A stretch of 64,000 nucleotides of DNA from Albifimbria verrucaria (Eukaryota; Ascomycota; Sordariomycetes; Hypocreales; Stachybotryaceae): contig JAHREC010000049.1 in NCBI GenBank assembly GCA_020081605.1, forward strand, positions 4,464,001-4,528,000. The letters run 5' to 3'. This document shows positions 12,138 through 24,030 of the stretch, one piece after another (the stretch's first letter is position 1; every line of letters starts with the position of its first letter). The position numbers were made by a program, and so were the translations under genes. The notes under the pieces are model-generated. The model saw nothing but the letters and a program-made list of their open reading frames with translations, searched no databases and was not told the DNA's origin.

Positions 12138-12956
12138 ATTGAATGTAATTGCAAATATCTTTGAGGGACTAGAGAGCGTGGCCAACGAGAAGAGCCACAA
12201 GAGCGAGTAGGTGCGGCTGTGTACGAGTGTATAAAAATGTTTTCAGGAGCTGGGGACGAAGCTTACTTATAGCCGCAAGCGGAGGAACAATAACAATCTA
12301 AAATAGACAGGCAATAAAAATCGCGGAAGTCTTGGCGTATCGTATTCGCAATCCATGTGCTGTTCGGCTCTGTTGCACCCTACGAAAAGAAAGGTCTCCT
12401 ACAGGCATAGCAGTTAGGGCGGCCTCCGTTTGAGCGAATTCTGAGTCATCGGTCATGTAGTCCTGTTTTTGGACCATTTCTAAGCCCCGAAGTCGGGCTC
12501 GTTAAGAAACTGCCGAGCTAGAACCAAAGTACTGTGGTGAACGGTTGTGATGGAGGTTGGCACACAACCAATGGGAGCGCTCCATCTAATCAGATCATCT
12601 GATAATAACGCATCTTGAGGGCACTTGGTACCATCCAGACAATAGTGGCTCCACTTCAGGAGTGGCCAAAGGATTTAAGTTGCTAGTCTTGGACTAGCTC
12701 TGTCTTGGCTACCACTCATCAATATCCATGACCAGTGGCTGCAGAAAGCCGGTCGGTAAGCTGTTGGCAACGGTCCGTTGTCCTATGTCTACAGTCCCGA
12801 GACACTGCCATCACATGCGGGGTTAAAAGAACTTGGCGGCAATATAATAAGACATGGGTGTTCGCAAAGAAGGTACAGGATTTGCAGACGCCTTCACCAT
12901 TGCCACTTTCACTTCTTGCTGCCTTATTCCGGGTCAATTTGGGACTTTTGGCAATC
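12138..12956. other. divergent intergenic region
   Basis: Separates the start of the GPI-anchored protein (-) from the start of the BIM1-like protein (+), so it probably serves both promoters. The overlapping frames at 12719-13117 (-) and 12735 onward (+) upstream of 12957 are shadows. No operator-like repeats recognised. Confidence 0.45.
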
Positions 12957-13927
12957 ATGAACATGAGTTCCCTGAAGCGTGCCCTATCTGGGCTTGTGGC
13001 TTTAGCCACAGCTATCTCTGCGGATGACGAGATGGGCCCCGCAGCCTTCATGTGGCCGGAGGATCGTGTCTGGTCCGGTGCTATGGACAACACTGCCCCA
13101 TGTGGCTCAGTAGCCACTGCTGGGAATCGTACAGAGTTCCCTTGGGTATGTTTCAGAGACTTGACTGTCCAATTTGATTACCTTGTTGATGGTCGAAGTA
13201 AACGGCAAAATTGCCTTGGTCGCTCAAGACGGTTCTTTTAATATCCAGCTAGCTGCGTCCTACGAAAAGGGTAAAAAGCCCCCATAAGACCCTAGCGCAG
13301 GAGGAAGACTAACATTGATAGAAGACCCTAAGTCAAACTCCGACTTCGAAACTCTCATCAACGGTGACGATTTCAACAAGCTTAATCCTGGTCACACTTG
13401 CATCAATATTCCTAATGCTCCCTTTCTGCCCGGGCAGGTGACGTTGCTACCTTGCAGATCAAGTATATATCCGATTTTGACAAGCCGGAGAACCAAACTT
13501 TCTATGCCTGCGCAGATATTGTGTACGTAGAGGTTGCCGAGTTCAAAACACAGATTCCATGCTTTAACGCAACGGAGTCGGATGATGGTGAACTAGGTCC
13601 TCAAACTGGTCCTGACCATACCGAGTGGGACTCGGACGACGGCGACGAAAAGGATAAAGTTAATGGCTCTGATAAAGGAGATAAGTCAGGCCAAAGTGAG
13701 GCACCTACCTCGACCTCCCTGCCAACAATAACGAGGACGACACAAACAGGGACTCCGGTTCCAATAGCCTCTCCGGTGGCGCGATTGCTGGGATTGTAGT
13801 TGGTTGTGTCGCAGCAGTTGCCCTGATACTTGGTGCAGGCCTGTTCATTTACAGGCGAAAGCAGCAACGTCTGACCGCCCTGAGGCAAAAGCATTCCGCT
13901 AGGGGTGTCGACTGGGTAAAAGACTAA
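12957..13927 (+). CDS. BIM1-like (X325) copper-binding surface protein with C-terminal membrane segment
   Basis: The start is placed at 12957, giving a signal peptide (ALSGLVALATAISA) ahead of the conserved head MGPAAFMWPEDRVWSGAMDN with NTAPCGS. The family (related to fungal copper-acquisition factor BIM1, an LPMO-like fold without known oxidase activity) has the same head and the block QIKYISDFDKPENQTFYACAD, seen here near 13453. Introns lie at about 13143-13198 and 13269-13319. A Ser/Asp-rich stalk leads to a single membrane segment (AIAGIVVGCVAAVALILGAG) and a basic tail (YRRKQQR), so this member is membrane-anchored. Two frame changes, at 13429-13434 (CCCGGG) and 13717-13719 (CCC), each fit one missing base. 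It probably takes part in copper handling at the cell surface. Confidence 0.82.
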
Positions 13928-14200
13928 ACTGGCAAGGAGCCAATGTCCAACATGCATGTATGTGAAAAGGAAGAATGTGTCAAGTTAGGGTTGCAACTGT
14001 TTGTTTGAACATTGCTACGCCAGGTTTTGAATATTATCAGAGTTCACCTAATTTACTGTGATACAAATCATACCTTTGAAATGAATAGTGTTGCAAGAAA
14101 TATTTGATAAAAATTGATAAGTTTCTAATAAAACAATGTATGGCCTCACTTCTATTAGCCTGTCTAGGCTTCTTCTTTGATACATGTATTATGGCATACC

Positions 14201-15120
14201 TTATTTGCGGCACAGCCTCCCATCACCATCTATTTCCCAACCTTCGCTGACTACAGCGTTTAACCCATGAAGTACGCTTTCAGGATCAAACCTATTTTTA
14301 ACCGCTAGCAACTTCTCATAATGCGTCTTCGGTCCGTAAAAAGCCATCTGCCAGTCAAGCGTGTTCCAGTTGGCCTCGTTCATGTACGCTCCTGTCATGG
14401 GCATTGCCGCTGCTAAGGCAGGTTGTACGACGTCTTCGATACGGTTCTGTAGCGCTTTTACGTTATCCCAACTTGTGGCATCCATGGTTTGCCAATTCCA
14501 CGCTGAGTATCCGAAGCAGGAGGCTAGTGAGGTTCGCCATGCGTTAAAGACTGCATTAGGTGCCACACGTCTGACCGCTTTGCCTGAGCATGCCTTGTTA
14601 TTAACGTTAACAGCCGCGCACCCAATGGTAAAATTTCCTCCCTCCATCATGGTGCGCAACGCTGAAGTAACTGCTTCAGCCTGCAAAGTAGCATTGTCAT
14701 CGTGATAACTTGATGAGACGGCCGTGCGTGGGAGGAACCGAGCACCGACGACAGGCACCATTGAGGCGTTGACGAGCGCCGGTCCAAGGGTGTTTTGAAA
14801 CTCATCATACCATGTAGAGACAGCGACGGTGGTGTAGCCCATCGTCTCAGGTGTTAAGGCACTGTTATGCCCTGTGAGGGCGTTCATCATGGGCCTGAGT
14901 AGGGTCGTCAACTCGGCCTCAGTGGTGCCATCAGGCGCCAACAGGCTGAGTACATATAGAGTGTTGTTGGAGATTGAATAGTCGGTATGAAAATTGCTGC
15001 CCTTAGAACCAGTGGCTGTAAATAACTCGAGTTGGTTGTGAAACATCTGGACAGCGGCCCAAAACGCATCAACATCGTCTCCCACACTGCTCACAGTAAA
15101 GAAAAACCCACACCCTCCCA
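14201..15120 (-). pseudogene. C-terminal half of a BBE-type FAD-linked oxidoreductase (truncated)
   Basis: About 300 residues in one frame resemble the substrate-domain half of secreted berberine-bridge-enzyme-like oxidases, ending in the BBE motif region (MNEANWNTLDWQMAFYG, then KNRFDPESVLHGLNAVVSEGW). The frame has no ATG at its 5' side, and an in-frame stop lies just upstream near 15155. The FAD-binding N-terminal half (the expected RGGGG-type motif) cannot be found in any frame upstream to 15700. It is therefore a fragment left by rearrangement, or the rest is too decayed to see. Confidence 0.7.
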
Positions 15121-15956
15121 GGCCTTCCCGAGCTATCAGAGATCACTGGCCTCAGCAGCATGTCTAGGGCGAGCTGTATCAGTAGCACCACTTGGACCGT
15201 CACTGGTGGGCCTCATGGCGACGCCGACCAACGTGTTCGCGCCTGCGCCTGCGCCCCAGCCTCAGCCCAGCAGGCCCTGCATCATGATGCGCGTGTACCA
15301 AAACTTCTGCCCGGTTCCCTGGCCCAAGATCCGTGTGCGAGTGTGGAAGGACGGCAATACCTGAGCGATGGCGGCGACGGCTTCAACTTCATGTCCAGCG
15401 ATCATGTCGCCGAGTTCACCTGTAGTAGGAAAAACGGGTACGGTAGCACGATTCGGGGTGGCGCAGAAGCCAGCAAGGCTGAGTTTGCTGGCAAGGGTGG
15501 ATGGAAGCTGGCCATGATACAGGAGCTGTGGCGTCGCAAGGTGGACTATTGCAGCGGGCTCGAGATCAGGCAGAGGGGCATTTTTTTGAGACCATCTAGT
15601 ACTCTAGCGGTTCCTGCTCGAAATGCCGACTTCCTAATCAGACCTGGAACGCTCAGTATGGTTCGGCCGGTCAGAGCTGGGATATTAAGTGTGATGGTAC
15701 ATAGGCTGAGGATATTTGATGTCCACATGCCACGAAGGGCATGTTTATAGTCACAAACCGATACATATTTCTTTGTATTGGCTTGCTAGAACATTCACTG
15801 GCTCTTGTCTTAGTACATATCAATTGCTAACTATATTATCGACTCCTGAGTGATACTATTACATGCATATTTAAAGACTATCGTACCAAAAAACAAACAG
15901 ATGTTACAGAGCGTCTTGTTCTTGGATTTTCAAGGAATCGATGCCCTTACGCTGGA
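15121..15956. other. unassigned stretch with a long plus-strand open frame
   Basis: A 196-codon frame on + (15160-15750) and a similarly open minus-strand frame overlap in GC-richer sequence. The plus reading has a few protein-like pieces (FNFMSSDHVAEFTC, GGWKLAMIQELW) but no signal peptide and no recognised domain. I cannot decide whether it is a gene. Confidence 0.25.
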
Positions 15957-16400
15957 TTGAATCGAGGATATAAGCGATCAGATCAAAAACTTCTTGACAC
16001 CATCAGCATTTTACTTTTCTGGGTTCTATACGAGTTTTTACTAACCAATCAGTATATAAAAACCCGAGAACTGAGGTCGGTGAGCTATCCGGTCCTAACT
16101 CAGATCCTGCTGTCATTCAAAGAAAACTTTGTCATGGCGACTAAAACCATTTCACAGTATGATATATACATCTGCTATAATCAAAGAAGTTCTTCGCATA
16201 CACCCTCCTGTTAGTACAGTCTGGTTTGTAAAACCAGTCTCAACAGTCATGGTCCGCGCAAAAGATGGCACAGAATACTACGTGAATGGTACCCTTGTTT
16301 ACAGCTGACTTATTATCATTGATAGTGAAGATTCTTTCGACGAGGACACGGCCAACGACCTTCTCCCGGAGTGTTGGTTCAGGGACTGAAATATACTAAA
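15957..16400 (+). pseudogene. cytochrome P450 relic
   Basis: Around 16165-16215 the plus strand reads YTSAIIKEVLRIHPP, the P450 K-helix with its ExxR pair. It is followed by a G-T-E-Y-Y-V loop and by SEDSFDEDTANDLLPECWFRD, which matches the usual D-x-F-x-P-E-R-W region with Arg lost. Stops interrupt it, and neither an I-helix motif nor a clear heme Cys loop remains. This is a dead copy, unrelated in position to the P450 at 58.95 kb. Confidence 0.6.
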
Positions 16401-17018
16401 CAAGGATTTAGAGCTACCAGCTGTGGATGACGCAGACAAAAACCACCTAGTGCTTGGAGGCTGTGCCAGCGAGGTCCACACAATTGGATTAACCAGAAAT
16501 CGGCACAACGTCATAGTTCAAGAGGCGGCCAATGTAGAATCGCAAGGCAGTTCACACTTCTCTTTGAGTAGCATGGTAAATTCGTCTCTCACAATGACGA
16601 AGCGCGCTTTCACCGCATTTCTCTTAGATCTTTAACCATTTCATACTGCGTCATGTCCTTGCCAAGTCAGCTGAAACCGTGTCACATCCCCTTTGGTTGG
16701 CTTAATCCAGCTGCAATCTACGGAAGGGTTCACCGTGTAACCATACAAAGAAAGCGTTTGTGTTAAATCAACTCTCTTAAATTCCTAGGGAAGGGTGAAA
16801 AGGGCAGCTTACAGTCGTATCAAGACAAAAGCGTTGTTGAAGAAATAGTTGTCAAAGCAAGAAGACAATAGAATAGGGTCTATAGGTATCTCTACTGAGA
16901 GGCGTTCTAGTACGGAGTAAAGCTTTATAATCTCTCGCTTTCTCTTCACTTCTACCTCTTACTAGCCTCTCTTCTTGTGGTCGAACTGATGAAGAAGAAT
17001 GGAAAAGAACCCTCTTCC
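16401..17018. other. intergenic, no gene seen
   Basis: Follows the P450 relic and precedes the 3' end of the permease gene. Short frames only; no recognisable product. Confidence 0.4.
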
Positions 17019-19113
17019 TCAACCCGTAGATAGGTGTTTGACACACCTCATTTTCCACCTCTCTTTCAACATGCCCTTTTTGTGGACAGAGTTATCTGGG
17101 CTCGAGGGGTTTCCGCCTTGCAACGCACCCTTCTCTTCCAGTTGAGATCCATTTAGCTCTAATTCCTCCATCGAACCATCTCGTACACGGCCTTGCTCAT
17201 CATGTTTCCGATCCCACTCATCCAAATCGCCATATGGCACACGCACTAAGCGATGCGTCGTGGCCCCGCGATCATCAACGTTAACAACCTCGGAACGGAT
17301 AGCGTACTTTTTCCATCTTGGAAATATATGCATCCAGCCGATGTAGTATATACCACACGTAGCCATACTGCATTAGATTTTAGTGTGGCTGATGTAATAC
17401 ATGCTCGTTTTAACTTACATTCCTATGCCCGCAACACAATACGTAGCATACCAGAAGCTCACGTCGCCAGCATAAGGTCCTCCCTTGGGAGGGAACCAAG
17501 GCATTACAAGGAGGTAGACTTGTAAAAGCAGATAGAGAATGACTGCAGCATACCAAGCTTTAAAGTTTGATGGCGGTGTATTGGCTCGCTTGCGTCGATT
17601 TCGAAGCATGAATAGACCAATGGCTAGAGCAAGGTGGAACATGGCGGTGGGATATGTTTGCAAGCTCACAGCTGAGTGAATATAAGGTTATAATCTCCTA
17701 CACAAATACGAGTTGCTGGGGATGAGACAACTCACTGAAAGCAAAGGCATCTCCTGCGGGAGGAGCAAGAATCATTAGGATCGTTAAGGCATATTTTAAT
17801 GCGTAAGGACCTAGCAGGGTACCAAAAGTCTTGGTTGAGACCCAGAAATCCGTATATGGTAGGACTCCCTGCCTGCCAATTTCTCGGATTTGCCTAGCCT
17901 GACCGATAATGACAACAAGCAGGTTTCCAAATGCACTAAGCATGACGCAGAAGTTGAGAGCTTTAGCAGCTGAGTTTCCAAAAGCTGTGTTGAAGAAGAT
18001 GGATGCTGCCGTTTCACGGGATATTGCAAACTCTTCTTTTTGCACACAGGAAAAGTAAGCAATATTGCAGAGTAAGTAAAGGATAAAAACAACAGAAAGG
18101 GATAGAGCCGAATTTTTCTTGAGCGTTGGCACGGGGTTTTTATTTCATTGGCCAAGTTGCACGAATTCCACCAACCCGCATAGGCGAAGCTGATATTAAC
18201 CATGGCAACAGCCAGATCGTTCCCGTTATTCGTGGTGCCGGAAAAGCCATTTCGGAAATTGATGCCCGGATTATGAATTCGAGAGTTATGACCCCAAGAA
18301 TGACGAAGCCAGCAATACTGATAAAGACAAGAAGGATAAGCTTACAGATGCCAATAGCATTTGACAGCCAGAAAGACGCTTTGTTATGAAAGAGTACACC
18401 TAGGTTTAGTCAGCCAATATACATTCATCGGGTACTGTAAGAATACTTACAGAGTACGGCAATCGTGAAGGAGGCTACCGCGACGCCCTTCAATTCCCAT
18501 GCTGTAGGCTCTTTACCTACCATTGCCCAGAAGTATTGCGACAAAACAACAGCATTGCTACTGTTGAACGAAAGAATGACGCTGAGCACTGCATAGGCGA
18601 CAGGGAAGAAATATCTTGGTTGAGGATATGCTTGCTCTAGCCAGACCACTTCAGCACCGCTACGACTGGGAAAGTAGCTCACAAATTCGAGGTAAACACC
18701 TAAGCCAGCGACTGCTAGAATAAACCCGATAGTCCAATAGATGAGTGAGAGGCCGATAGATCCGGTAACGCCAAGTATATATCCAGCTACTCAAGTTAAT
18801 ATCCTGTTCGGATAAGTCATGTGAATTAGGATTGAGATTTGCACGAACGAGCTGAGAAGATTCCGGTACCAACCATCATATTAACATTCAAGAAAATGAT
18901 GGCTACCCAATTAACGTGATAACCAAGTGGCGATTGCCGTTCTACAGGAGCACCGCCAGCGTCTTGGTAGCCTGTAGCCCCATTTCCTCCAGCCACGTGG
19001 ACGTAGGCGACATCGCCATCGTGAATCACTGACTCCGTAGACTGACTTCCTTGGGTTTCAGGTGGGTAATCAAGACGGGGACGTACAGATTCAACCAAAG
19101 AAGTGAGCCCCAT
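17019..19113 (-). CDS. APC-family amino acid permease, MUP1/methionine-permease type
   Basis: Plasma-membrane transporter with about 12 membrane segments. From ATG 19113 a hydrophilic head precedes VNMMVGTGIFS (first unwound helix of APC transporters). Later blocks include YLEFVSYFPSRSGAEVVWLEQAYPQPRYF, FAYAGWWNSCNLANEIK (helix 6 region of methionine/low-affinity permeases) and LPYTDFW. The tail is hydrophilic and ends in a stop at 17019. Introns are visible at about 17400-17350 (GTAAGT...TGCAG), 17700-17650, 18420-18390 and 18870-18780. The frame changes at 18133-18141 (G4 plus T5 on +), which fits one missing base inside the NEIKNP-type motif. It probably takes up methionine or other neutral amino acids by proton symport. 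There is no partner gene nearby. Confidence 0.85.
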
Positions 19114-20362
19114 GGCTGATAGCGCAGCTTATGGAGCAATGTCGTTAAATGCTCGTGCTTGATGGGATTTTTAAGGATGAGTTTCAAGGTGAAAGGGAGT
19201 TGTGCCATCGATTTCTCAATTGACAAGCAGGCAAAGGCGTTTGTATACGTTAATTTATGTACAGACTTCCGTATGAAGCTGCCAAGACTAGCGAAGCGAG
19301 ATTTCCAACTGCACCATAGTGTTTATTACGCCACAACATCGCGCAATCGGCTGGCTTGAATTCATAATTGAATATTGCCGATCTATAACCCGTAGTTCTC
19401 CTGCCCAAACCATCTATTCCGTGGGGGTCACCAGCCACCTAAGAATTTTCCTACCACTCCATTATAAATCACAGCACGTCAGAACTGTGAGCAATGGCGA
19501 AAGACGAAGACTGCGGCCCAGCTGAAAACAGGCAAGGCATGTAGATACCGTGGACATGTCCTAAAGCGAGGCAGATTATACTCATTAAGTACGAGATGAA
19601 ACTCGCGAAGGATACTAAAAGGATGGCCTGTCTCTCGCCATCACTTGATCGAAGATTTGGACATTCTCACTGCTATACAATTCCAGCTGCATCGCTCGGT
19701 ATCTGCCGAATAGTAAGTGCTGGCATTTGTTAGTGAAGTTGAGCTATGCAGTTTCGAAATCATAAAGGAAATGAAACGTCAGCTTGCATATTAACGTGGG
19801 GCTTAACAATTTTAACTAAGCTTTCCCAAGCTGTAACTAACGCCCGAAAAGCAAATGGCATGGTAAAGGGAAATAATCGGCAGCCAAGAGATTGCCGCAG
19901 AGTAGATAATCTTGATACGGATACGATAATAGTTATTAGAGACCTAAGTTATTTAGCACTTCCATGGAGGTTAGGTAGATAAATATAATAGTATTTAAGT
20001 AAGTCTACTAACTTATGTATCGTATATATAGGTTACTCCGAGACATATATGCATAGGCAATAGTTTGTATTAATAGTATTTACTCCTTCCACAGGATAAA
20101 TACTCTCTTAATACAATAATAAGAGATTCCATAGGAAAATATCATAATATATATAATTTAGGTATTTGAATAAATCCTATAGCTACAGATAAATATTAAC
20201 CAAAGCAGTAGTGGGAACATGAAGTGACACGCCTTAATGTAGTATAACATTAGCTCGAATCGTATAATAAATCAAGGTGAAGGTGTGAACTTCATAGATA
20301 TGAACAGGTTTTATATGAATTAAGCAAGTAACCAGTCACATTCCTCTCTCGAGACGCAATGC
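19114..20362. other. intergenic, AT-rich in its distal part
   Basis: 19114-19700 is ordinary spacer. 19850-20340 is strongly AT-rich with many TAT/ATA words and no coding signal, probably a RIP-altered repeat remnant. No recognisable element. Confidence 0.45.
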
Positions 20363-22319
20363 TCAGACGCCTGATTGGATCTGGGTTGGCCTATCGATGA
20401 ACGGTATATACTGCCGCGGGTAGGTAATATTGGCTGGCGGGATTACGCCTTGAAGGTACGCTTGAATATGTCCAAAATAATAAGGGAAGCCCCTCTCTCA
20501 TCACAGGGTGCTGCATCCAATTGAAAGAGCCGAAGGGTTAGCCAAGGTATCCTTTCAAAATATTCATTGACGGATTAGTTGAGGGCTTACACCAACAGCT
20601 TCCTGCAGGAGCACTACCGACCCTGGGTACCTAGATGACATCTTTCGAGCACTGACGAGAATTAGTCAACATACTGTTATTAGGTGATAGGTTATTGGAG
20701 AATATACTTTGCTGCAGGCGCGACAGGATCGAGGGTGTTACTTGTGAATAGGATCGAGAAAGACAGGGGTTTATCAACTCCAGTAACCGGTCCTGTATTA
20801 AGAGGATTAGACTTTGCTTCTGTAGGAAGACTTGTCGTCCATAAAAGAATAAATCCAATTTGAAACAGGAATATTACGGGGTTCTACCTTGGATCATCAT
20901 GCTATCAGGCAGTTGTAGCTGAAGTGACCTGCATAGAATTGTTCTTGCCCAAATGGGGAAGATATCGCCGATATACTTGCTACTTGAAACGGTATCTTTA
21001 ATGTATTTTTTCCAGTCCTGGATCGTAATAAGCTTGTTGTCTCGGTAAGAATCCACGCACCGGATAATGACGCTCCTGTCGGAGTCGAAGTCCAGCGCCT
21101 CGGACATATCTATGATCGCAGACGCGTTGCCCTCTCCAGCTGTAAAAAACATCAGCCATGATGGGAAAGTAGGCAAGTGGCTCATATATCCCGGTTACAA
21201 GAAAGGACTTGAGGTCGGAGTACGTAGCCAGTCCTGGTAAAGTCTGGCCGTCGATTCCACTGACCGGAATGGGTGGCTTTGGATGTTCTGGATGATAGTG
21301 TCCATCCTGGCCGTGATATTGTCCGGTGTAGGCCCCAAAAGGCACACAGATCAGGGCCTGCGGTATGCCATAGAACCGGTAGCTGCCCAAGCACCTTATC
21401 CGAATCAACTAAGTTACTTCGCCAGTCGTTGGAATATTATTGATCTGCATCCACGACGCTCTCGAGCACCAACCTTCCGACTCGGTCAGGAAATATGGAG
21501 GCAAATTTGGTGCCAATGACGGTGCCGCGGCTATTGCCAAATCCCCAAAGTCTAGCTTTTGAAGGCGACCGGCCGGCCAGCTTGGCCTCAGCTTCGATAA
21601 AGGTAAGCAGATCGCGAGCAACCGCTGGAGTCGTAACGTAATAGCCGTGGGGTGAGTCCGTCTTCACCGCCTTGTTGCACCACTCCCCGTAGATGGCGGC
21701 TGAGTAGTGTTGCTCCTCAAATGACGTGGAAGATACGTCGGTGGCTCCCGTGTAGTGTGCTCGATTAAAAGCCGTGCTTGCTTTCGTATTATTTCGGAAG
21801 CAGTCGAGGCTCGGGCCGCTTCTGCCCACGCCTCGTGGGTCAGAGGACACAAAGTTATACGATCCGCCAAACATCTGTCCGAATATGTCTTTATTTGACT
21901 GTAGAAGGTCAATGCTAGAGCCGCCCGGGCCGCCTGGTATACGGTTAGCTTAGGGTTATAGAGTGATGACGACTTTGGGATCATACCGGGGATGATTACG
22001 AAACTCTGGGAGTCAGCAGCGGCATTTTTCCCTTCCAAGTTCATAAATGCGATGGATGCGGTGTCAAGGCCTGGGTTCGAATAGTCGAGGGAACTTGTAA
22101 TCTGGAGCATGTAAAGTCATCGAAACACGGGGTCCAGATGAGCTCGGCCAATGGCTTGATCTATAAATCTTGTTAGGAGATTTGGTCGAGAAGACACTGG
22201 GGCTCAGCAAGGACCAATAAACTCACACCGTCAAAGTCATAGACCATAGTGGAATTTTTCCGACACTCGGCTCTGCATGCAAAACCTGCGAGAATCAGAA
22301 CAATTGTGATTTGCTTCAT
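20363..22319 (-). CDS. secreted alpha/beta hydrolase with TAP-like C-terminal domain (tripeptidyl/prolyl aminopeptidase-like)
   Basis: ATG 22319 opens a signal peptide (MKQITIVLILAGFACRAEC). After an intron comes LDYSNPG, then IIPGGPGGSSIDLL (oxyanion loop, made by splicing out GTATGA...TACCAG near 21995-21940), SSDPRGVGRSGPSL and the nucleophile elbow GNSRGTVIG. Later blocks HTAGPDLCAFWG, DSDRSVIIRCVDSYRD and SILFTSNTLDPVAP (catalytic Asp region) define the TAP-like C-domain. The last exon ends at 20363. Frame changes fit single-base errors at 22089-22091, 21333-21336, about 21275 and 21146-21151. Separately, an in-frame TAA stands where the family has Tyr, next to DADQ (about 21440). It could therefore be a pseudogene. 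If active, it is an extracellular exopeptidase. Confidence 0.75.
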
Positions 22320-23039
22320 TTTGGTGGGCAAAAGATTCCTTAGTAGCGCTTGCGATGCCTCGTTCGTATTATGAATCCATCTGTCTGATTGCAGGATACC
22401 GCGGCACTATTTGTATCTTCTGAGAATTCTTCAGCACTATCTGTCCTACCATTTAACCCCTACTTACTATGATAGTACGCATAACCATGTTACTCATCTT
22501 GTACGAACGAGCAAATAATCAAGTTTCGGATAGACCCAAGCCACCGGCGAGAACCCTCCGAGTCCCAATACCATGCTATTAGGATCTTCAAGGACGGCCC
22601 AAACGAGTCATAACACAAAACCCTTATGTTCACTTCCCGACAATTCTGTCGGTACGACGCGCCGACGTTGCCCTGGCTCTCCTTCGCCGAAATTACCACG
22701 ACGGTTGCTCCGCGCTCTTGGAACAAGAGCTTGTACTCCACTACAATATAATGTCGAGACAATGGCGACGATGCTGTTAATATGCAACCTGCTTGCAAGT
22801 TTTGCAACTTGTGGGTAATTATCTCCGCGACTTGATGCATTTGAAGGAGGTGTAAAGCTCTTGCACAGCATTCCCAGGACCATCTGGAGTGAAAATAATA
22901 CCTCCAATACAATCATTTTATCAGGCAGCCGCATGCTTCTTGCACACGTTGTGGGGCAGATACGGCGCCTTGATATACTGGCCGTTGCATATCTGGTCCG
23001 TTGGACCCCGGCTGGCATCCAGTAGGGGCAGCTTCCAGA
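22320..23039. other. unresolved stretch, possible decayed small gene on minus strand
   Basis: Minus-strand frames at 22490-22912 and 22608-23078 share protein-like pieces split over frames (GGIIFTPDGPGNAVQELYTS near 22905-22840). No domain is recognised and I cannot build a continuous product. The 5' flank of the TAP-like hydrolase is also here. Confidence 0.3.
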
Positions 23040-23678
23040 CTTGCGTCTGTCAATGGTTCTTTTGAATCGCTCAACCACACTGCCGACTACCTCCAGGTGC
23101 TCATCGCTTGGGCGATGAGATTACAATGGATGGCGCAAGAGTCCTCTTTCGCAGAAGGGTGCCGTCGAAAGGTTCCAGAGAGCTTGTCATCCAGCAGCTA
23201 GAAGCGTAATGTTTCTTCGAAGAGATGCTGAATCAATCTAGCCACAACGGCACGGAAACGGGAATTGCCGTCATATACTGTTCTTGCGACTATAATATAC
23301 TTTTCTGTGGGTCTTTATCGCCAGTCTCGAGTCGGGCAGGGAGATGGAGTAGGAAAAGCTTTACCTGAGTTCCAGCAAAGTGCTGCAATCGCAGACAGTG
23401 TTACAGCGGCGCATCAGCTCGAAACAGGGTTGTCGAAGCCGTTATTTAGACCAGAGGTCGCTATCCTCCCTGTTCGCTACGTCGTTGGAGCCAAATGCCG
23501 GGACCCCGCGGTTCGACGAGAGATGTTGAGCATCTTACGATGGCGGCTACTCCGGGAAGTTGTTGGGGATAATGTCTTTGCTGCAAGGGCGTACATCTTG
23601 AGGGGCAAGAGCAAAAAGCATGGAGGAAATGGCAGTATGATAGAGGATCGAGCGTGTATCGTGGGTACAGGCAATTAA
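23040..23678 (+). pseudogene. C-terminal remnant of a fungal transcription-factor-like protein
   Basis: The plus strand has WMAQESSFAEG-like sequence near 23130. After stops and frame changes it reads VVGAKCRDPAVRREMLSILRWRLLREVVGD near 23480-23575, resembling the C-terminal block of many Zn2Cys6 regulators (a CRDP...RR...L...RREG-like pattern). No zinc cluster is present upstream, so this is a fragment. The match is from pattern memory only. Confidence 0.4.
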
Positions 23679-24030
23679 TAGTTAGTCCATAGCGAGCATG
23701 AAGTTGAAGTATACGATTTGTAGGTAGGAGCGGAAATAAAATGAGCTTATAGTGATTTACTGAAATACTCATTTGTGGAGAACCTCATTCTAAGGGCTGT
23801 GGATAACAAATGTAGGGGTATATTGGATTATTAATTTAGGTGAGATTAGTTTATAATTTAGTAAATTACCGCGGTTCTTTACATAGGAAAATACTCTTAT
23901 ATGAATTTGTCTTCGTCTGCTAATAACGACTGATACACCCGACATATTTTCTCCGTCCCAACCAATGGAAGAGAAACAAATCTTCAATGATAGAAGTATA
24001 CGTAATCTTTCGAAGCACATATCATCCAAA

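Noticed and set aside
15160..15750. 196-codon plus-strand gene
   Set aside because: No signal peptide, no domain, and the opposite strand is equally open; kept only as an unassigned stretch.
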